Source of the DNA: Bacteroidota bacterium
GTDB taxonomy: Bacteria > Bacteroidota > Bacteroidia > Chitinophagales > Chitinophagaceae
Direction: 5' to 3'
Assembly (NCBI GenBank): GCA_013414745.1
Contig: CP058707.1
Coordinates: 3,174,875-3,180,867 of the forward strand
DNA length: 5,993 bases
The notes under the pieces are model-generated. The model did not search any database and was not told where the DNA came from. It saw only the letters and a program-made list of their open reading frames with translations. The translations under genes and the position numbers were made by a program. Shown piece after piece: positions 1 to 3,400 of the stretch; positions within the stretch are counted from its first letter, which is position 1, and every line of letters starts with the position of its first letter.

Positions 1-70
1 TAAAAAATTGAATAATCCCATAAAAATGGTGTGAAATCCCCTGTATTTAAACGTTGGCGAAGTTAGAAGG

Positions 71-108
71 ATTTATTAATAAATGAAAATCAAATAAAAC
101 GGTTTTAT
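71..108. promoter_or_regulatory. Two adjacent AT-rich palindromes, possible operator
   Basis: ATTTATTAATAAAT at 71-84 is a perfect 14-base palindrome. Ten bases further on, ATAAAAC at 94-100 is mirrored by GTTTTAT at 102-108 around a single central G. Such pairs can be binding sites for dimeric regulators, but AT-rich DNA produces palindromes by chance, and these lie about 280 bases before the start codon at 389. The role is a guess; the symmetry is directly visible. Confidence 0.25.
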
Positions 109-190
109 GTTTTTTTGGCTTTTGTGGAAAACCTTGTGATAACTGCGTTGTAAGCATCCGGCATCGTAAAATTATTCCGATCGTTATTCA

Positions 191-301
191 GGGCTGTCAA
201 CAAATTACACGGGGCATCGGTCATCCGGCTGCTCCGGGCTTCGGCCCTGCACGCCAGCGAAGAAGGCGTTGCAGGGCTTCCCCTGCGTATCCGGCAGCCC
301 C
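191..301. repeat. GC-rich cluster of nested hairpins, REP-like intergenic element
   Basis: Several inverted repeats are packed together. GGGC (236-239) pairs with GCCC (244-247) around a TTCG loop. GCCCTGCACGCC (244-255) pairs with GGCGTTGCAGGGC (265-277) with one bulged T. GCAGGG (271-276) pairs with CCCTGC (281-286) around CTTC. GGCTGC (227-232) pairs with GCAGCC (294-299), and GGGCTG (191-196) can pair with CAGCCC (295-300). Some stems share bases, so they are alternatives. The word ATCCGGC recurs at 156, 223 and 289. The composition differs sharply from the AT-rich flanks. It resembles the palindromic intergenic repeats scattered through many bacterial genomes; a structured RNA or the terminator of a gene to the left are alternatives. 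Confidence 0.5.
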
Positions 302-340
302 TCAGCCTAAACGCTTTGGTCGGCTTATGGGTTCATTACA

Positions 341-371
341 TTGCATATTTCAAAATGAAACACTAGCTTTA
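341..371 (+). promoter_or_regulatory. Candidate Bacteroidota promoter for the fibre gene
   Basis: TTG at 341-343 is followed after 20 bases by TAGCTTTA at 364-371. This is close to the known Bacteroidota sigma-factor consensus of a TTG near -33 and TAnnTTTG near -7, with the last G replaced by A. Transcription would begin only about 10-15 bases before the ATG at 389. No Shine-Dalgarno sequence precedes that ATG (the bases are AT-rich), which is normal in this phylum. The call rests on motif and spacing only. Confidence 0.4.
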
Positions 372-388
372 AATTGTAATCTCAAACT

Positions 389-445
389 ATGAAACCTATT
401 TTATTCCTTGTGGCAATTCTTTTGCCTTCCTTTTTATTCGCCTGA
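389..445 (+). CDS. Fragment 1: signal peptide of the fibre protein
   Basis: ATG AAA is followed by a hydrophobic stretch, MKPILFLVAILLPSFLFA, and then TGA at 443-445. Restoring one C in the run at 441-442 gives FALNAQVPYQ and carries on into the conserved N-terminal domain in the next frame. This is a typical Sec signal peptide: a Lys at position 2, about 16 hydrophobic residues, and a likely cleavage after LNA at residue 21. The fragment is too short to be called on its own. A gene caller that starts later would lose the export signal. Confidence 0.85.
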   Translation: MKPILFLVAILLPSFLFA

Positions 446-3400
446 ATGCGCAGGTTCCGTATCAATTTAACTATCAGGGTATCGCACGGGATGCTGAAGG
501 CCAACCGCTCAGCAACCAAACAATCGGCATCCAGATTAGTATGCTCTCTTCACCGGATGCCACGACGACCTCCTATGTGGAAACGCATCAGATTCAAACC
601 AATTCTTTTGGCTTGTATACCTTACAAATCGGTAAGGGCAGGGTACAACAGGGAAGTATGCAAAGCGTACCCTGGGAACAAGGCAATCAATTTATTCGCG
701 TGGCCATTGATCCGCAGGGAGGTACGGCCTTTCAGGATGCCGGCACCACGCAGTTGTTGAGTGTACCTTATGCGCTGTATGCGGAACGTTCAGGTGAATC
801 TAAATCAGCGTCAGGCACCCGGGCCGGGAATCAACATTATTTGTCGAAGTTCGATGCCAGCGGAAGCAGTAGCTCCGAAATAAATAGTCGATCTTCGACA
901 ATGGCACCAATATCGGAATCGGAACTACCAGTCCTTCTGCCAAACTGCATGTGAACCAGAATGTGGCAGCGGTTCAGGAGCATGTCAGGATGCAAAATAC
1001 CAACGCGAACGGAGCCGGTCGTTTTACCCTCTACAACGATGGAAGCACCAATTATTCAACGTTCACTAAATACGGGAGTACTTACCCCGGAGGTTATGCG
1101 GGTGTTCCTACCTTGTATCCCTTTGCCAACCTACTGGCGTTCGGAAATAATGGCATCACGACAGGGGATGGCATGGGCCGTTTCTTAATCAGTAGCGGAG
1201 GAAATATTGGAATTAGTTTATTTAAATCCGGAGTGAGTAAATTAAAATTTCATGCCGACTTTACTTCCGAGAATGTGGGGATTGGTGGTTCCTCTGTACC
1301 AGTTGCCCGGGTGCATCTGAACAATACCGATGGGGCAAATATGGATATGATGCTGAGCAATAATACCACGGGCCATGCGGCTACCGATGGATTTGCCATC
1401 ATACAAACGGGCAATGAAATTAATTTAAATCAGAGGGAAGCCGCAGCCTTACGATTCTCCACATCCAATACGGAACAATTGCGAATTGCATCCAACGGGA
1501 ATATCGGCATCGGTACCAATGCGCCATCCACTAAACTAGATGTGAACGGACAAGTCCGCATTCAGGGCGGAAATCCTGGCTTGGGTAAAGTACTGGTATC
1601 CGATGCGAACGGCCTGGCCTCCTGGCAAACACCGGCATCCGGAAGCAGTGGTACCTTGAATCAATCCTACAATTCCGGTGGACCAGGTTCAGGTCGCATC
1701 ATCACGGCAGATAGTGGTGCAGTATTGATTCAGGGTGAAGATGGTTTTCAGGTGACGGGGAATTTTGATTTGGTGAGTTGTTATCACTGAGTGGTCCGGG
1801 TTCCCGCATGTTCTATTATCCGCGAAAAGGGGCCTTCCGCTCCGGGACGATCAATAATGCCAATTGGGATGAAGACAGTATTGGGATTTATTCCACCTCG
1901 GCCGGTTATGATACCAAGGCTACCGGAGCAGCAGGTACTTCATTCGGAATTGCAACAAATGCATCTGGTCAGGGTTCGGTAGCAATGGGAGCCTATTCAG
2001 AAGCGAGTGGGTCTGATGGAGCCACGGCAATCGGCAATGGAACAATCGCACAATCGTATTCATCTTTAGCCCTTGGAATGTATAATGATCCGATAGCTTC
2101 TTCCAATTCTACTGCTTCCGTACCGACGGATCCGTTGGTGACCATTGGGAATGGTAGTAATGCCCTGAATCGAAGCAACGCATTAACTCTCTTGAAGAAT
2201 GGTAACCTGGGTTTGGGAACGAATACTCCATCAGAGAAACTCGAAGTAAACGGACAAGTACGAATCACAGGAGGTACGCCAGGGGCCGGTAAAGTATTGA
2301 CCAGTGATGCGAATGGAACGGCCAGTTGGCAGTTTATACCTTCTACTTTGTTTGGAGCGACTACCTTAGATTCAGCCTACGATTACGGTGGCCCCGGTGT
2401 AGGACGAATTATTAACGCAACCCATGGTGCGGTTTATGTGAATGGTCCCGATGGTTTGCATGTTGCAGATAGCGTAGGTATTGGAACCACAAATCCTCTC
2501 GCCCAACTGGATGTGAACGGACAAATTCAGAATTGCCGGTGGTAACCCTGGAGCGGGTAAGGTGCTGACCAGTGATGCCAACGGATTATCAAGCTGGCAA
2601 ACCGGAGGCGCTGGAGCAAATGGGAAGTCTGTTTTAAATGGAACAACCAATCCATCAGCCGGTACCGGTGTGGATGGAGACTTTTATATCAACACGTCAA
2701 CGAATCAAATTTTCGGGCCCAAGACGGCTGGTGCATGGGGAGCAGGCGTTTCGTTGGTGGGCCCTGCTGGTCCGACAGGAGCAACTGGAGCGACAGGTCC
2801 GATTGGGTTGACAGGTCCTGCTGGTGCAACCGGTGTTGCAGGAACCAATGGGAAAACTGTTTTAAATGGTACAGTAAATCCGGCATCAGGTACAGGTGTT
2901 AATGGTGATTTTTACATCAATACGGCGACAAATCAAATCTTCGGACCTAAGACAGCAGGAGCTGGGGAAGTGGAGTTTCTTTGGTGGGTCCAGCGGGTCC
3001 GACAGGAGCAACTGGTGCGACAGGTCCGGCTGGTGGTAATGGTAAATCCGTTTTAAATGGAATAACAAATCCAGTAGCAGGTACAGGAACTGATGGTGAT
3101 TTTTACATCAATACGGCGACCAATCAAATCTTCGGACCTAAGACTGCAGGAGCTTGGGGTGCAGGAGTTTCATTGGTTGGGCCGGCAGGGCCGATAGGAG
3201 CAACTGGTGCGACAGGTCCGATTGGTTTAACCGAGCAACAGGTCCTGCGGGTCCACAGGAGCAATAGGTGCTGCCGGTCCGGCTGGCGTCAATGGTAAAT
3301 CCGTTTTAAATGGAATAACAAATCCAGTAGCAGGTACAGGAACTGATGGTGATTTTTACATCAATACGGCGACCAATCAAATCTTTGGGCCAAAGACTGC

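Larger units (their letters stand above)
1..388. other. Intergenic region upstream of the large fibre gene
   Basis: No coding region can be supported here: there is no long open frame on either strand and no recognisable protein motif. The left part (about 1-180) is AT-rich and holds two short palindromes. The middle (about 191-301) is much richer in G and C and is packed with inverted repeats. The right part (about 331-388) is AT-rich again and carries a promoter candidate. The TAA at 1-3 could be the stop codon of a gene to the left, but nothing in the window proves it. Confidence 0.75.

Noticed and set aside
1..3. TAA at the window edge as the stop codon of an upstream gene
   Set aside because: There is no coding sequence in the window to support it; any three-base match is expected by chance.
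446..760. Open frame of 104 codons on the plus strand
   Set aside because: It is the wrong register over the conserved N-terminal domain, has an Arg-rich composition and matches no family; the true frame is the one starting at 445.
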